A DNA stretch of 57,783 nt. Source: Bhargavaea beijingensis (GTDB lineage Bacteria; Bacillota; Bacilli; Bacillales_A; Planococcaceae). Below, one piece after another: positions 43,626-55,450 of the stretch. Both the position numbers and the translations under genes were made by a program. Position 1 is the stretch's first letter, and the number at the start of each line of letters is the position of its first letter. The stretch is from the NCBI RefSeq assembly GCF_900101985.1, contig NZ_FNAR01000016.1, positions 1 through 57,783 on the forward strand. The letters run 5' to 3'. A model generated the notes under the pieces. It saw only the letters and a program-made list of their open reading frames with translations, had not been told where the DNA came from and did not search any database.

Positions 43626-43675
43626 GATTCAGTGCTATCTGGACAAATAGATAAGACTGAGTTCGTACATATAAA

Positions 43676-43751
43676 ACCGTTGCCAAAGTAATGGCAACGG
43701 TATCAGGCTGCAGACAAAGTGAGTATATGACTCCCTTGTCTGCAGTTTTTT
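43676..43751 (+). terminator. Tandem hairpins ending the permease gene; repeat copy C
   Basis: First hairpin ACCGTTGCCA-AAGTAA-TGGCAACGGT (43676-43701). Second hairpin CTGCAGACAA (43708-43717) with TTGTCTGCAG (43736-43745) followed by TTTTTT, a complete terminator. The second belongs to the repeat family also seen at 28.2 and 29.6 kb. The sequence following it (CCGTATTTCCGCTG, AACGCTTTTGAGC) parallels copy A. Confidence 0.8.
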
Positions 43752-43967
43752 CTTCTTCATAATATTCTCCGTATTTCCGCTGAGGGCTTTAACGCTTTTG
43801 AGCACAGAGCCGTTCTTCGTGACGGCGCCAGTACGGAAACTGGAGTCTGTGCGCATCGCAGAGCGTTGCGCAACACTAAAGCGGAGTGGTGTGCCACATC
43901 CCCGGGGTCTTCGGCTAACGCTTTTCCCGCAGGTGTCTCGGATTCTCTGCTTCACTCCGCCATTGGA

Positions 43968-44066
43968 ACGCACGTTTTCCGGCACACCCACGCCGTCCTG
44001 CTCTCAGAAGCTGGAACAAGCATCAAGTATGTCAGTCGTCGGTTCGGACACCACTCAAAAAATTGA
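43968..44066 (+). pseudogene. Tyrosine recombinase C-terminal remnant
   Basis: The frame reads THVFRHTHAVLLSEAGTSIK then YVSRRFGHHSKN and stops. This is the end of a phage/transposon tyrosine recombinase: box II H-x-x-R (HVFRH) and the GH of the following helix are kept, but the catalytic Tyr region is cut off by a stop and terminator, and the N-terminal part is missing upstream. It is a relic of an integrated element. Confidence 0.75.
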
Positions 44067-44096
44067 AAAGGGCGAACTCAAAAAAGTTCGCTCTTT
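44067..44096 (+). terminator. Terminator after the integrase remnant
   Basis: AAAGGGCGAACT and AGTTCGCTCTTT, a near-perfect 12-bp stem immediately after the remnant's stop codon. Confidence 0.7.
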
Positions 44097-44124
44097 ACAC
44101 CGATAAAAATGCGGCTTCAATTTT

Positions 44125-44163
44125 AAAGGGTTTCGAGGTAACTGCAGCACCCCGAAACCCCTT
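44125..44163 (-). terminator. Terminator of the suf operon
   Basis: AAAGGGTTTCG and CGAAACCCCTT pair (one mismatch) around a 17-base loop, minus-strand continuation TTTAAAATTG. It is about 24 bases downstream of the sufB stop. Confidence 0.7.
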
Positions 44164-44186
44164 GCTGTATATGGTTTGACTAGCGA

Positions 44187-45584
44187 TTAACCGATCGAAC
44201 CTTCCATCTCAAACTTGATGAGGCGGTTCATTTCGACCGCGTATTCCATCGGAAGTTCTTTCGTGAACGGCTCGATGAAGCCCATGACGATCATTTCCGT
44301 CGCTTCTTCTTCCGAGATGCCGCGGCTCATGAGGTAGAAGAGCTGTTCTTCGGATACTTTCGAAACTTTCGCTTCGTGCTCGAGGGAGATATTGTCGTTC
44401 AGGATCTCGTTATATGGAATCGTGTCGGACGTGGACTGGTTGTCCATGATGAGCGTGTCGCACTCGATGTTGGAACGCGCGCCGGACGCCTTGCGGCCGA
44501 AGTGCACGATTCCACGGTACGAAACCTTGCCGCCCTGCTTCGAGATCGACTTCGAAACGATTGTCGAAGACGTGTTCGGGGCGAGGTGCATCATCTTCGC
44601 GCCTGCATCCTGATGCTGGCCTTTCCCTGCCAGTGCAATGGACAGCGTCATGCCGCGTGCGCCTTCGCCCTTCAGGATGACCGCAGGATACTTCATCGTC
44701 AGTTTCGAACCGATGTTGCCGTCAACCCATTCCATCGTCGCATTTTCTTCGGCGACTGCGCGCTTCGTGACGAGGTTGTAGACGTTGTTCGCCCAGTTTT
44801 GGATCGTCGTGTATCGGCAATAGGCGTCTTTCTTGATGATGATTTCAACAACCGCCGAGTGGAGGGAGTTCGTCGTGTAGACTGGCGCCGTGCAGCCTTC
44901 CACATAGTGGACGCTCGCCCCTTCGTCCACGACGATCAGAGTACGTTCGAACTGCCCCATATTTTCCGAGTTGATGCGGAAATACGCCTGAAGCGGCGTA
45001 TCCACTTTCACACCCGGCGGGACATAGATGAATGAGCCGCCCGACCAAACAGCCGAGTTCAGTGCCGAGAACTTGTTGTCCGACGCCGGGATGACTGTTG
45101 CCCAGTACTTCTTGAAGAGCTCCTCGTTTTCACGGAGCGCGGAATCTGTGTCCTTGAACACGATGCCCAACTCTTCAAGGTCTTCCTTCATGTTGTGATA
45201 AACAACTTCGGATTCGTACTGCGCCGATACACCGGCAAGGTACTTTTGTTCCGCTTCCGGAATTCCGAGCTTGTCAAATGTACGCTTGATCTCTTCAGGA
45301 ACTTCATCCCAGGAGCGCTCAGTCGCTTCCGACGGCTTGACATAGTACGTGATCTCATCGAAGTTCAGCTCGCTGAGATCGCCGCCCCACATCGGCATCG
45401 GCTTTTTGTAGAAAATATCGAGTGCCTTCAGGCGGAAGTCGAGCATCCACTGGGGCTCTTCTTTCATCCTGGAGATTTCTTCGACAATTTCTTTTGTCAG
45501 ACCGCGCTTCGAACGGAAAACCGATACGTCTTTGTCGTGGAAGCCGTATTTATAATCGCCGATTTCCGGCATGTTTTTAGCCAT
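44187..45584 (-). CDS. sufB: Fe-S cluster assembly protein SufB
   Basis: A 465-residue scaffold protein on which, with SufC and SufD, [4Fe-4S] clusters are built. The beta-helix core shows [20 protein letters not shown] (the conserved cluster-related cysteine) and the C-terminal [19 protein letters not shown] motif. ATG 45584 follows GGAGGAACAG. Last gene of sufC-sufD-sufS-sufU-sufB, 14 bases after sufU. Confidence 0.97.
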   Translation of the reverse strand: MAKNMPEIGDYKYGFHDKDVSVFRSKRGLTKEIVEEISRMKEEPQWMLDFRLKALDIFYKKPMPMWGGDLSELNFDEITYYVKPSEATERSWDEVPEEIKRTFDKLGIPEAEQKYLAGVSAQYESEVVYHNMKEDLEELGIVFKDTDSALRENEELFKKYWATVIPASDNKFSALNSAVWSGGSFIYVPPGVKVDTPLQAYFRINSENMGQFERTLIVVDEGASVHYVEGCTAPVYTTNSLHSAVVEIIIKKDAYCRYTTIQNWANNVYNLVTKRAVAEENATMEWVDGNIGSKLTMKYPAVILKGEGARGMTLSIALAGKGQHQDAGAKMMHLAPNTSSTIVSKSISKQGGKVSYRGIVHFGRKASGARSNIECDTLIMDNQSTSDTIPYNEILNDNISLEHEAKVSKVSEEQLFYLMSRGISEEEATEMIVMGFIEPFTKELPMEYAVEMNRLIKFEMEGSIG

Positions 45585-45598
45585 TACTGTTCCTCCGT

Positions 45599-48568
<2,970 letters not shown>

Positions 48569-48586
48569 TTCGTTTGTCCCCTTCCG

Positions 48587-49366
48587 TTAAGCTTCTTGTC
48601 CGACAGTTTCATCTTCGATGCCGAGTTCTTCCTTGATCCAGTCATAGCCCTGTGCCTCGAGCTTCTGGGCAAGTTCCGGACCGCCGGATTTGACGACACG
48701 GCCCTGCATCATGACATGGACATGATCCGGCGTGATGTAGTTTAGGAGACGCTGGTAGTGGGTAATGATCAGGCAGCCGAAGTTTTCCCCGCGCATTTCG
48801 TTAACGCCTTTGGAGACGACTTTCAGCGCATCGATGTCGAGACCGGAGTCGATTTCATCAAGGATGGCGAATTTAGGCTTCAGCATCATGAGCTGAAGGA
48901 TCTCATTGCGCTTTTTCTCACCGCCCGAAAAACCTTCGTTCAGGTAGCGCTGTGCCATTTCCTGATCCATTTCAAGTGTTTCCATCTTGCTGTCCAGCTC
49001 GCGGATGAATTTCATAAGCGAGATTTCCTCGCCTTCTTCACGCTGCGAGTTGATGGCGGAACGGAGGAAGTCGGCATTGGTCACGCCGGAGATTTCACTC
49101 GGGTACTGCATGGCAAGGAAGAGGCCCGCTTTGGCCCGCTCGTCCACTTCCATTTCAAGGACGTCTTCGCCGTCAAGTGTGACTGTACCTGCAGTGACTA
49201 CATATTTGGGATGCCCCATGATGGCCGATGCGAGCGTGGATTTACCCGTCCCGTTCGGTCCCATGACAGCATGGATTTCATTTGTATTGATTGTCAGGTC
49301 GACGCCCTTCAGGATTTCTTTGCCTTCAATTTCGACGTGCAGACCTTTGATTTCGAGAGTAGACAT
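48587..49366 (-). CDS. sufC: Fe-S assembly ATPase SufC
   Basis: A 259-residue ABC-type ATPase powering the SufBCD scaffold. Walker A GPNGTGKSTL (about 35-44), signature FSGGEKKRNEI (about 143-153) and Walker B FAILDEIDSGLD (about 165-176) are complete. ATG 49366 follows GGAGGTATTCGG. First gene of the suf operon. Confidence 0.97.
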   Translation of the reverse strand: MSTLEIKGLHVEIEGKEILKGVDLTINTNEIHAVMGPNGTGKSTLASAIMGHPKYVVTAGTVTLDGEDVLEMEVDERAKAGLFLAMQYPSEISGVTNADFLRSAINSQREEGEEISLMKFIRELDSKMETLEMDQEMAQRYLNEGFSGGEKKRNEILQLMMLKPKFAILDEIDSGLDIDALKVVSKGVNEMRGENFGCLIITHYQRLLNYITPDHVHVMMQGRVVKSGGPELAQKLEAQGYDWIKEELGIEDETVGQEA

Positions 49367-49419
49367 CCGAATACCTCCAGTATGGTATGGCAATGCCATC
49401 CTTATTTATCATCATTCTA

Positions 49420-49448
49420 ATCTTAACTGAAAGCGGGGGCGCATGCAA
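49420..49448 (-). promoter_or_regulatory. suf operon promoter
   Basis: Minus strand: -35 TTGCAT at 49448-49443, 17 bases, -10 TAAGAT at 49425-49420. The leader is about 47 bases and contains the small dyad ATGGC-AAT-GCCAT near 49386-49398. Confidence 0.75.
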
Positions 49449-49584
49449 ATCATTTAGACAGGTTCTGCGGAACTCCCCAATAATCGCAGAAAGCCTATTA
49501 TTCATAGGTTCCTTGGACGGGTCATCACTTATTGAAAGCCATTTTCAATTATCAGCTGCCGATTGAGAATGGAAATCAGGTTAA
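49449..49584. other. Non-coding stretch upstream of suf with small hairpins
   Basis: No gene is seen. Two short dyads are present: TTCTGCG...CGCAGAA (about 49463-49492) and CCTAT-TATTC-ATAGG (about 49496-49510). They lie upstream of the suf promoter and could be operators or remains of an older transcript. Confidence 0.35.
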
Positions 49585-49585
49585 C

Positions 49586-49618
49586 AAAAGGACCGCCGCT
49601 GAAAGCGCCGGTCCTTTT
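49586..49618 (-). terminator. Terminator downstream of the symporter region
   Basis: AAAAGGACC and GGTCCTTTT with partly paired GC-rich interior; the minus strand continues GTTAACC after TTTT. It closes the symporter unit or the small frame at 49641. Confidence 0.7.
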
Positions 49619-49640
49619 GCACGGGTTCATTATTGATCAG

Positions 49641-49826
49641 TCATTGTCGTTGGTGGTGGCTTCCCGTCTCCGGCCTCATACCGAAGCTTTGGCTAAGGGC
49701 GTATTCCCGCTCCCTCTGTTTTTCCACTTTCAGTTGCAGCCTCGGATTCATGCGGTAATCTTCATAGCCGATGCCGTGTGCACTCCGGAAACATTGTGCC
49801 ATCCTATCCGTATACTCGAGCCTCAT
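49641..49826 (-). CDS. Possible small hypothetical protein
   Basis: A 61-codon frame rich in Arg, Gln and Glu (RLQLKVEKQREREYALSQSF). There is no strong ribosome site directly before ATG 49826, and I recognise no family. Support is only its position between the symporter gene and a terminator, with plausible codon use. It may be a chance frame. Confidence 0.3.
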   Translation of the reverse strand: MRLEYTDRMAQCFRSAHGIGYEDYRMNPRLQLKVEKQREREYALSQSFGMRPETGSHHQRQ

Positions 49827-49924
49827 GGGGTCGATAATGAACCATTCCTTTCGATATTGCCGGCCTTAGCCGGTTTGGTTTCCCTTTTAGTGTACCCGAT
49901 ATGGGAACGCCCAAACAGGAAAAA

Positions 49925-51142
49925 TCAGACGGTTTTCGTTCCTGCAGGTGTTGCAGGAGTTGTGTCAGTCGAAGTTGCAAAGCGGTCGGTGATGATGGCG
50001 AGCGCGCCGTCGCCTGTGACGTTCGTCGCTGTGCCGAAGCTGTCTTGCGCCATGTAGAGGGCAATCATCAGCGCAATCATCGGCTCGGTAAAGCCGAGCA
50101 TCGATGAAAGGAGTCCGAGCGCCGCCATGACCGCACCGCCCGGTACGCCGGGTGCGGCAATCATGGTTACACCCAGAACGGCGATGAATTGGATCATCGG
50201 GCCGATGGATACAGGCATACCGTTCATGAGCATGACACCGATTGCACAGGTTGTCAGTGTGATGGTACTTCCCGACAAATGGATGTTGGCAAACAACGGC
50301 ACAGTGAAATTGACCACTTTATCGGAAGCGCCTGTTTTGCGTGCCTGGCGGACTGTCACCGGGATTGTCGCCGCAGACGACTGGGTGCCGAGCGCCGTGA
50401 AGTACGCCGGTGCCATGATTTTTAAAAGGCTGAACGGATTGCGATGTGTCAGTGCACCCGCTGCAGTGTACTGGATGAGCAGCATGAACAGATGCATGGC
50501 GATGATCAGCACGAACACCATGGCAAACACCGAGAGGACGCTCGCCACCTGCCCGGCATAAGTCATATTGAGAAAGACGCCAAAGATGTGGAACGGAAGC
50601 AGCGGAATGATGACGCTGCTGATCGTCTTCTCGATCAGTTGCTGAAATTCATCAAAAACAGAGAGCAGTGTCTTGCTGCCCGTAGCAGCCATCCCGATTC
50701 CCATCAGGAATGCGAAAATCAGGGCTGTAAGGACTCCCATGACCGGCTCGATTTCAAGCTCAAAAAGTGCCGAAGCCAATGCTTCCGACGGATCACTGAT
50801 CTGCTCGGCTGCCGGGTTTCCGATCAGTCCGGGAAGAAGGTTTGAAGCGACGAAAAACGCCAGTATCCCGGCCGCGATAGTGGAAAGGTAGGCCAAGCCC
50901 GTCGACAATCCAAGCATCTTGGCAGACCCTTTTCCGAGTTTGGCGATGCCGGGTGCGATAAATCCGATGATGATCAGCGGAACAACGAAACTGAGGAATC
51001 CGCCGAACAGCATATTAAATGTTGCTCCGAGCTCTACGAACCAGAGCCCGTACTTTTCCGGGATCTTGGTGAGAAGCGAGCCGATACCGACCGCCAGCGC
51101 AATGGCAATGACGATCCGGCCCAGCAGGCCGATTTTCTTCAT
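49925..51142 (-). CDS. Dicarboxylate/amino-acid:cation symporter (DAACS family)
   Basis: A 405-residue sodium- or proton-coupled symporter of the glutamate transporter (GltPh-like) fold, eight helices plus two hairpins. HP1 shows TALGTQSSAATIPVTVR (serine-rich motif), and APGVPGGAVMAALGLL corresponds to HP2. The NMTYAG-like and DxxGTATNVTGD elements are present in TM7/TM8. Likely substrates are glutamate, aspartate, serine/threonine or C4 acids; sequence does not decide. GGGGGAACATCT precedes the ATG. Confidence 0.9.
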   Translation of the reverse strand: MKKIGLLGRIVIAIALAVGIGSLLTKIPEKYGLWFVELGATFNMLFGGFLSFVVPLIIIGFIAPGIAKLGKGSAKMLGLSTGLAYLSTIAAGILAFFVASNLLPGLIGNPAAEQISDPSEALASALFELEIEPVMGVLTALIFAFLMGIGMAATGSKTLLSVFDEFQQLIEKTISSVIIPLLPFHIFGVFLNMTYAGQVASVLSVFAMVFVLIIAMHLFMLLIQYTAAGALTHRNPFSLLKIMAPAYFTALGTQSSAATIPVTVRQARKTGASDKVVNFTVPLFANIHLSGSTITLTTCAIGVMLMNGMPVSIGPMIQFIAVLGVTMIAAPGVPGGAVMAALGLLSSMLGFTEPMIALMIALYMAQDSFGTATNVTGDGALAIITDRFATSTDTTPATPAGTKTV

Positions 51143-51287
51143 GATAGATGTTCCCCCTAAAAAGACAGTTGTTTTTTTGATGTGACCACTTTACCACACT
51201 CCCCCATCGGTTAGAAGGCTTGGCCACATATTCAGAATACATTGTCTTGTTAGCGGATACAACAGGAAATGACAGACAGGCATAAAA

Positions 51288-51335
51288 AGGCCGCCGCCCC
51301 GGGATTCCAGTTCGGATTCCCGGCAGCAGCGGCCT
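51288..51335 (-). terminator. Terminator of metQ
   Basis: AGGCCGC and GCGGCCT outer arms with an inner GGGATTCC/GGATTCCC near-dyad; minus-strand continuation TTTTTATG. It ends the metNPQ operon. Confidence 0.7.
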
Positions 51336-51360
51336 CGTGGGTGCTGATTTCTTCTAAAGA

Positions 51361-52218
51361 TTATTTTTCGTCAACCGGCACGACAGAGCCGTCCCATTCT
51401 TCGACGATGAAGTCTTGGATTTCTTTGGAGCGGAGTACGTCTACAAGTGCCTTGATTTCCCCTTTTTCTTCATCGCCGCTTCGGACAGCAATCACATTGA
51501 CATAAGGAGATTCGGAATCTTCGAGTGCAATCGCATCTTCAAGCGGGTTGAGTCCTGCATCAATTGCATAATTGGAGTTGATGAGGATTGCATCCCCTTC
51601 ATCCTGGTTGTAGAGCTGCGGGAGGAAGGACGCTTCATAATCTGCGTCAAATTTAAGGTTTTTCGGATTTTCTGCAATATCCTTGACCTCTGCTTTGGTC
51701 TTGTCGACTCCCTCATCAAGTTTGATGAGGCCCTGGGCTTCCAGCATGGAAAGGATCCGGCCGTGGTCCGCGACCGAATTGCTCATCAGGATCGTCGCAC
51801 CGTCAGGCAGATCTTCAAGGGATTTGTACTTTTTGGAATAAATGCCGATCGGTTCGATGTGGATGCCGCCAGCATTGACGAAGTCATAACCATGGTCAGC
51901 CATCTGTGATTCAAGGTAAGGGATGTGTTGGAAGTAGTTCGCATCAATCTCTTTTGATTCCAGGTCCTCGTTCGGAAGTACGTAATCCTGATAGGTCTCA
52001 ATTTTCAACTCGATGCCTTTTTCCTCAAGAAGCGGCTTTGCTTCTTCCAGAATGAGGGCATGCGGTACGTTGGAGGCACCGACAACGAGTTCTTTTGCCT
52101 CTCCACCGCCTTCTCCAGCCTCTGATGAACCGGAAGTAGCGTTATCCCCGCCGGTACCGCACGCGGCGAGAGCGAGTGTGCCTGTTGCCAAAAGTAGTCC
52201 TGCTGCAAATTTCTTCAT
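51361..52218 (-). CDS. metQ: Methionine ABC transporter substrate-binding lipoprotein
   Basis: A 285-residue NlpA-family lipoprotein. Signal peptide with lipobox LAAC (cysteine at about 20), then a Gly/Ser/Glu linker and the binding domain (ELVVGASNVPHALILEEAKP, NYFQHIPYLE, NAGGIHIEPIGIYS). It captures methionine outside the membrane. ATG 52218 lies eight bases after GGGGG. Third gene of metN-metP-metQ under the SAM riboswitch. Confidence 0.95.
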   Translation of the reverse strand: MKKFAAGLLLATGTLALAACGTGGDNATSGSSEAGEGGGEAKELVVGASNVPHALILEEAKPLLEEKGIELKIETYQDYVLPNEDLESKEIDANYFQHIPYLESQMADHGYDFVNAGGIHIEPIGIYSKKYKSLEDLPDGATILMSNSVADHGRILSMLEAQGLIKLDEGVDKTKAEVKDIAENPKNLKFDADYEASFLPQLYNQDEGDAILINSNYAIDAGLNPLEDAIALEDSESPYVNVIAVRSGDEEKGEIKALVDVLRSKEIQDFIVEEWDGSVVPVDEK

Positions 52219-52260
52219 GATCATTTCCCCCTTAGATGTTTTGATACACGATGTGCAATA

Positions 52261-52929
52261 TCAGCGCTTGTCCACCCGTTTGACCAGAATGTCCCCAATC
52301 CACTGGATCGCGAAGACGATGATGAGGATCAGGATGGTGGCAACGAGTGTGACATCAGTCCGGCTTCTCTGGAAACCGTCAAGATAAGCGAGGTTCCCCA
52401 GTCCGCCGGCCCCGATGATGCCGGCCATCGCCGTGTAACCGACAAGCGCGATGGCCGTTACAGTAATACCTGAAATCAGTGCCGGCATGGATTCCGGCAA
52501 GAGGACTTTGCGGATGATCGTCCATGTAGTGGCTCCCATCGACCGGGCCGCCTCGATCACACCCTTATCGATTTCAGCCAGGGCAATCTGGACCATCCGT
52601 GCGTAAAACGGAGCGGATCCGATGATCAGTGCAGGCAGTGCCGCGTTGGGCCCCCGAATTGAGCCGAGCAGCAGCTTCGTAAGCGGGATCAGCAAAATTA
52701 TCAGGATGATGAACGGAATCGAGCGGAAGATGTTGACAAATGCCGCCGTGATCAGATTCGAAATCCGGTTCTGGTAAATCCCCTTTGGTCCCGTCAGGAA
52801 AAGAAGGATGCCGAGTACAAGCCCGATCAGAAAGGTGAACAATGTGGCGACCGCCGTCATATAAAGCGTCTCAAGCGTCGCCTCCCACATTTTCTCCCAG
52901 TCCACATTCGGAAACAGCTGTTCAATCAC
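52261..52929 (-). CDS. metP: Methionine ABC transporter permease
   Basis: A 222-residue permease with five membrane spans and the EAA loop EAARSMGATTWTIIRKVLLP that docks on MetN. The start is GTG 52929, seven bases after GAGGTG, overlapping the metN end by eight bases; the resulting length equals B. subtilis MetP. Confidence 0.94.
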   Translation of the reverse strand: MIEQLFPNVDWEKMWEATLETLYMTAVATLFTFLIGLVLGILLFLTGPKGIYQNRISNLITAAFVNIFRSIPFIILIILLIPLTKLLLGSIRGPNAALPALIIGSAPFYARMVQIALAEIDKGVIEAARSMGATTWTIIRKVLLPESMPALISGITVTAIALVGYTAMAGIIGAGGLGNLAYLDGFQRSRTDVTLVATILILIIVFAIQWIGDILVKRVDKR

Positions 52930-53947
52930 GATCAATCACCTCTGTTTCCACGTCTTTGGAGTGCAGGAATTCCACTGCCTCTGCAACCGCCTGATCCTCT
53001 CCCACCAGATTCAGGATGATGGAGCCGAATGTCCCGCCATGTGTCTGCGAGACATTGGCCTGCAGGATGTTCACATCGATGTCGAATGTGCGGATAAGAC
53101 GGGCAAGCACCGGCTCCCCTGTCCGCTCGCCGACAAAACCGAGACGGATCAGTGTACCATCCGGGTTTTCCCGGATCAGCTGGCTGATCGCCTGTTTGGC
53201 ATCCTGCGATTCGGTCACCTGTGAAACGAACCGCTTCGTGATCGGCTGTTGCGGCGATCGGAACACCTGGAGCACATCGCCCATCTCGACGACGCGCCCC
53301 GCCTCCATAACGGCAACCCGATGGCAGATTTTCCTAATCACGTGCATTTCGTGTGTAATGAGGACGATTGTCAGGTTGAGTCTTTTATTGATGTCCGTCA
53401 GGAGATCGAGGATCGAATCGGTCGTCTCCGGGTCCAGCGCTGAAGTGGCTTCGTCGCATAGAAGGACATCCGGTTCATTGGCAAGCGCCCGCGCGATCCC
53501 GACGCGCTGCTTCTGTCCGCCCGATAGCTCGGAAGGGTAAGCATCTTCCCTTCCTTCCAGGCCGACCAGGCGCACGAGCTCACGTACCCTCGGTTCCCGC
53601 TCCGCCTTGTTCACACCGGCAATTTCCAGCGGGAAAGCGATATTCTCCGCAACCGTGCGGGACCATAGCAGGTTAAAGTGCTGGAAGATCATGCTGACTT
53701 TCTGGCGCGCCTTCCTGAGATCTGCTCCGGAGATCGACGACATCTCCATGCCGTTTACCGTCACCCGGCCGGCCGTCGGCTTTTCCAGGCCGTTCAGCAT
53801 CCGGATCAGCGTACTTTTTCCGGCACCGCTGTAGCCGATGATTCCGAATATCTCGCCTTCCAGGATCTCGAGGTCGACTTCGTCGACGGCATTGAGTGTC
53901 CGATTGGATAGGCGGAATTGCTTGGTCAGTTGTTCTAGCTTAATCAT
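52922..53947 (-). CDS. metN: Methionine ABC transporter ATP-binding protein
   Basis: A 341-residue ATPase. Walker A GYSGAGKST (about 38-46), signature LSGGQKQRVGIA (about 140-151), Walker B VLLCDEATSALD (about 160-171), and a C-terminal NIL/ACT-like domain (about 265-341) that senses methionine in this family. GAGGTGACCAAATG-type site before the start. First gene of the operon under SAM riboswitch control. Confidence 0.96.
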   Translation of the reverse strand: MIKLEQLTKQFRLSNRTLNAVDEVDLEILEGEIFGIIGYSGAGKSTLIRMLNGLEKPTAGRVTVNGMEMSSISGADLRKARQKVSMIFQHFNLLWSRTVAENIAFPLEIAGVNKAEREPRVRELVRLVGLEGREDAYPSELSGGQKQRVGIARALANEPDVLLCDEATSALDPETTDSILDLLTDINKRLNLTIVLITHEMHVIRKICHRVAVMEAGRVVEMGDVLQVFRSPQQPITKRFVSQVTESQDAKQAISQLIRENPDGTLIRLGFVGERTGEPVLARLIRTFDIDVNILQANVSQTHGGTFGSIILNLVGEDQAVAEAVEFLHSKDVETEVIDRD

Positions 53948-53964
53948 TTGGTCACCTCTGCATT

Positions 53965-54141
53965 AAAAAGACCCGTCCGCGTAAAGGCAGACAGGTCGCG
54001 CAACCGATTCCGTTTTCCGGTCGGAGCATTTCCTCTCATCTGCCAAAGCGCTTGCGCTTTGAGTGATTTGGCACCATTTCACGTTTCCGTGACGGTTGCC
54101 GGGCTTCATCGGGCACGTCCCTCCGCCTCTCTCAATAAGAG
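53965..54141 (-). ncRNA. SAM-I riboswitch (S-box) with terminator
   Basis: On the minus strand: CTCTTATTGAGAGAGGCGGA, GGGACGTGCCCGATGAAGCC, CGGCAACC, GGTGCCAAATC and GGCAGATGAGAG (54141-54032) are the conserved S-box blocks in order. The expression platform ends in GACCTGTCTGCC and GGACGGGTC (53997-53970) with TTTTT. High SAM should terminate transcription before metN. It fills the gap between yusE and metN. Confidence 0.97.
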
Positions 54142-54192
54142 TATTCCGTATTCGTTTATGTTCATCCTCGGAGCGGATGACTGATGCATGAA

Positions 54193-54221
54193 ACTATATC
54201 ACAGCGACCTTTTTGCGTCAA
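54193..54221 (-). promoter_or_regulatory. Promoter of the SAM-riboswitch/metNPQ transcript
   Basis: Minus strand: -35 TTGACG at 54221-54216, 17 bases, -10 TATAGT at 54198-54193. The -35 overlaps the yusE stop codon. Confidence 0.8.
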
Positions 54222-54526
54222 CTTAATTTTTCATACAGGTGCGGAACCGACCGGAAGGCGTAGATTTTTTCCACCGGCCGGCCTTCTTTTGCGACCAGGA
54301 GGCATGGCACGCTTTCCACCCCATACTTGGCGGCCACCTCCTCGTGATAATTAAGATCCGCCTTGCCGAGGCTGATTTCGGGGAGCAGCTTTTCCACAAC
54401 GTCCATCATCTTCGATGCGACCTGGCACGTCCCGCAAAGGGGAGTATAGAGATAAAAAGCGGCTGTGGCCGAGTTCTTTGATGCTTCTTCAAATTGCTGC
54501 AGATTCCATTCTTCCACCTTGCTCAT
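54218..54526 (-). CDS. yusE: Thioredoxin family protein, YusE-like
   Basis: A 102-residue thioredoxin-fold protein with the active site CGTC in YTPLCGTCQVASK (about 28-40) and the cis-proline in VESVPCLLV. Substrates are unknown. It directly follows yusF, as in B. subtilis, with three bases between. Confidence 0.92.
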   Translation of the reverse strand: MSKVEEWNLQQFEEASKNSATAAFYLYTPLCGTCQVASKMMDVVEKLLPEISLGKADLNYHEEVAAKYGVESVPCLLVAKEGRPVEKIYAFRSVPHLYEKLS

Positions 54527-54529
54527 CCT

Positions 54530-54868
54530 TTACAGCAGAAATTCGGTCTTGATCTCGATGTTTGCCGATAGCAGTTCCTCAGCCAGCACCCGGAGCGGCG
54601 TGGTCGCAACTTCCCGGTAGACCCGGTCCGTATAAAGATGACGGGCTTCCGGATACTCCCTCCTGAGGAGCGCGCGCAGCTTCTCCCCGGAACGGTCCGC
54701 ATCAAAAAACGCGAAGATATCCGCGCCCTCATAAGGTTCAAGAAGTTCTTCTATCCTTGTCGGGCTTGCCGTCCCGTTTGTACAGATGATGTCCACCGGC
54801 TCATCCAGTAGCGGTGCAAGGCGTTTCCTGTCTGAGCTGCCTTCGACGATGATCACTTTGTCGGTCAT
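54530..54868 (-). CDS. yusF: Toprim domain protein, YusF-like
   Basis: A 112-residue protein that is essentially one Toprim domain: the glutamate in IIVEGSSDRKRL (about 6-17) and the DxD motif in FAFFDADRSGEK (about 55-66) are intact. Toprim folds bind Mg2+ in topoisomerases, primases and small M5-like nucleases; this stand-alone form is uncharacterised. ATG 54868 follows GGAGGG. Confidence 0.9.
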   Translation of the reverse strand: MTDKVIIVEGSSDRKRLAPLLDEPVDIICTNGTASPTRIEELLEPYEGADIFAFFDADRSGEKLRALLRREYPEARHLYTDRVYREVATTPLRVLAEELLSANIEIKTEFLL

Positions 54869-54961
54869 CCTGATCCCTCCGCGAGCACACCGTTTAATAT
54901 CGGGCCGCATCCGGAACAGGCGCCGATTCCGGTCGCGGTCCTTTGTATTAGAAGATGCAAA

Positions 54962-54985
54962 AAACGCCGGAAGATGCCGGCGTTT
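54962..54985 (-). terminator. Terminator of gcvH
   Basis: AAACGCCGG-AAGATG-CCGGCGTTT, a nine-bp stem, minus-strand continuation TTTTTTGC. Confidence 0.88.
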
Positions 54986-54997
54986 CCTGAATGCAGG

Positions 54998-55378
54998 TCA
55001 GCCCTGCGTCATTTGATCGTATTGTTCGGCGGACATGAGCTTGTCGATTTCGGAAGAATCAGAAGGTTCAACGATGACCATCCATGCCTTTTCATAAGGG
55101 GATTCATTCACGAATTCAGGATTGTCCTCCAGCTCTTCGTTTACTTCCACCACTGTGCCGCTGATTGGTGCATACAGCTCGGAAACCGTCTTCACGGATT
55201 CAACACTGCCGAAAGGCTCGTCCGCTTTGATTTCTGCGCCGACTTCCGGCAGCTCGACAAATACGATGTCGCCGAGTTCAGCTTGTGCGAAGTGTGTGAT
55301 CCCGATTCGCGCCTTGCCGTCTTCCGTCTTAACCCATTCGTGTTCTTCGGAATAGCGAAGTTCTGTTGGTGTGCTCAT
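54998..55378 (-). CDS. gcvH: Glycine cleavage system H protein
   Basis: A 126-residue lipoyl carrier. The lipoylated lysine is in [15 protein letters not shown] (about 63); the hybrid-motif fold runs from [10 protein letters not shown] to WMVIVEP. It carries the aminomethyl group in glycine cleavage, and in B. subtilis also serves as lipoyl donor for LipL. GGAGGGGTCAG precedes the ATG. The other gcv genes are not in the window; lipA at 33048 makes the cofactor. Confidence 0.96.
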   Translation of the reverse strand: MSTPTELRYSEEHEWVKTEDGKARIGITHFAQAELGDIVFVELPEVGAEIKADEPFGSVESVKTVSELYAPISGTVVEVNEELEDNPEFVNESPYEKAWMVIVEPSDSSEIDKLMSAEQYDQMTQG

Positions 55379-55450
55379 TCTGACCCCTCCAGCAAAAAAT
55401 TATCCACCCATTTCAGTTTGCCATACGGCGGCAGGAAACTCAATAGTCGC

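Noticed and set aside
49804-50064. 86-codon minus-strand frame over the symporter 3' end
   Set aside because: Overlaps the symporter gene in another frame with no supporting features.
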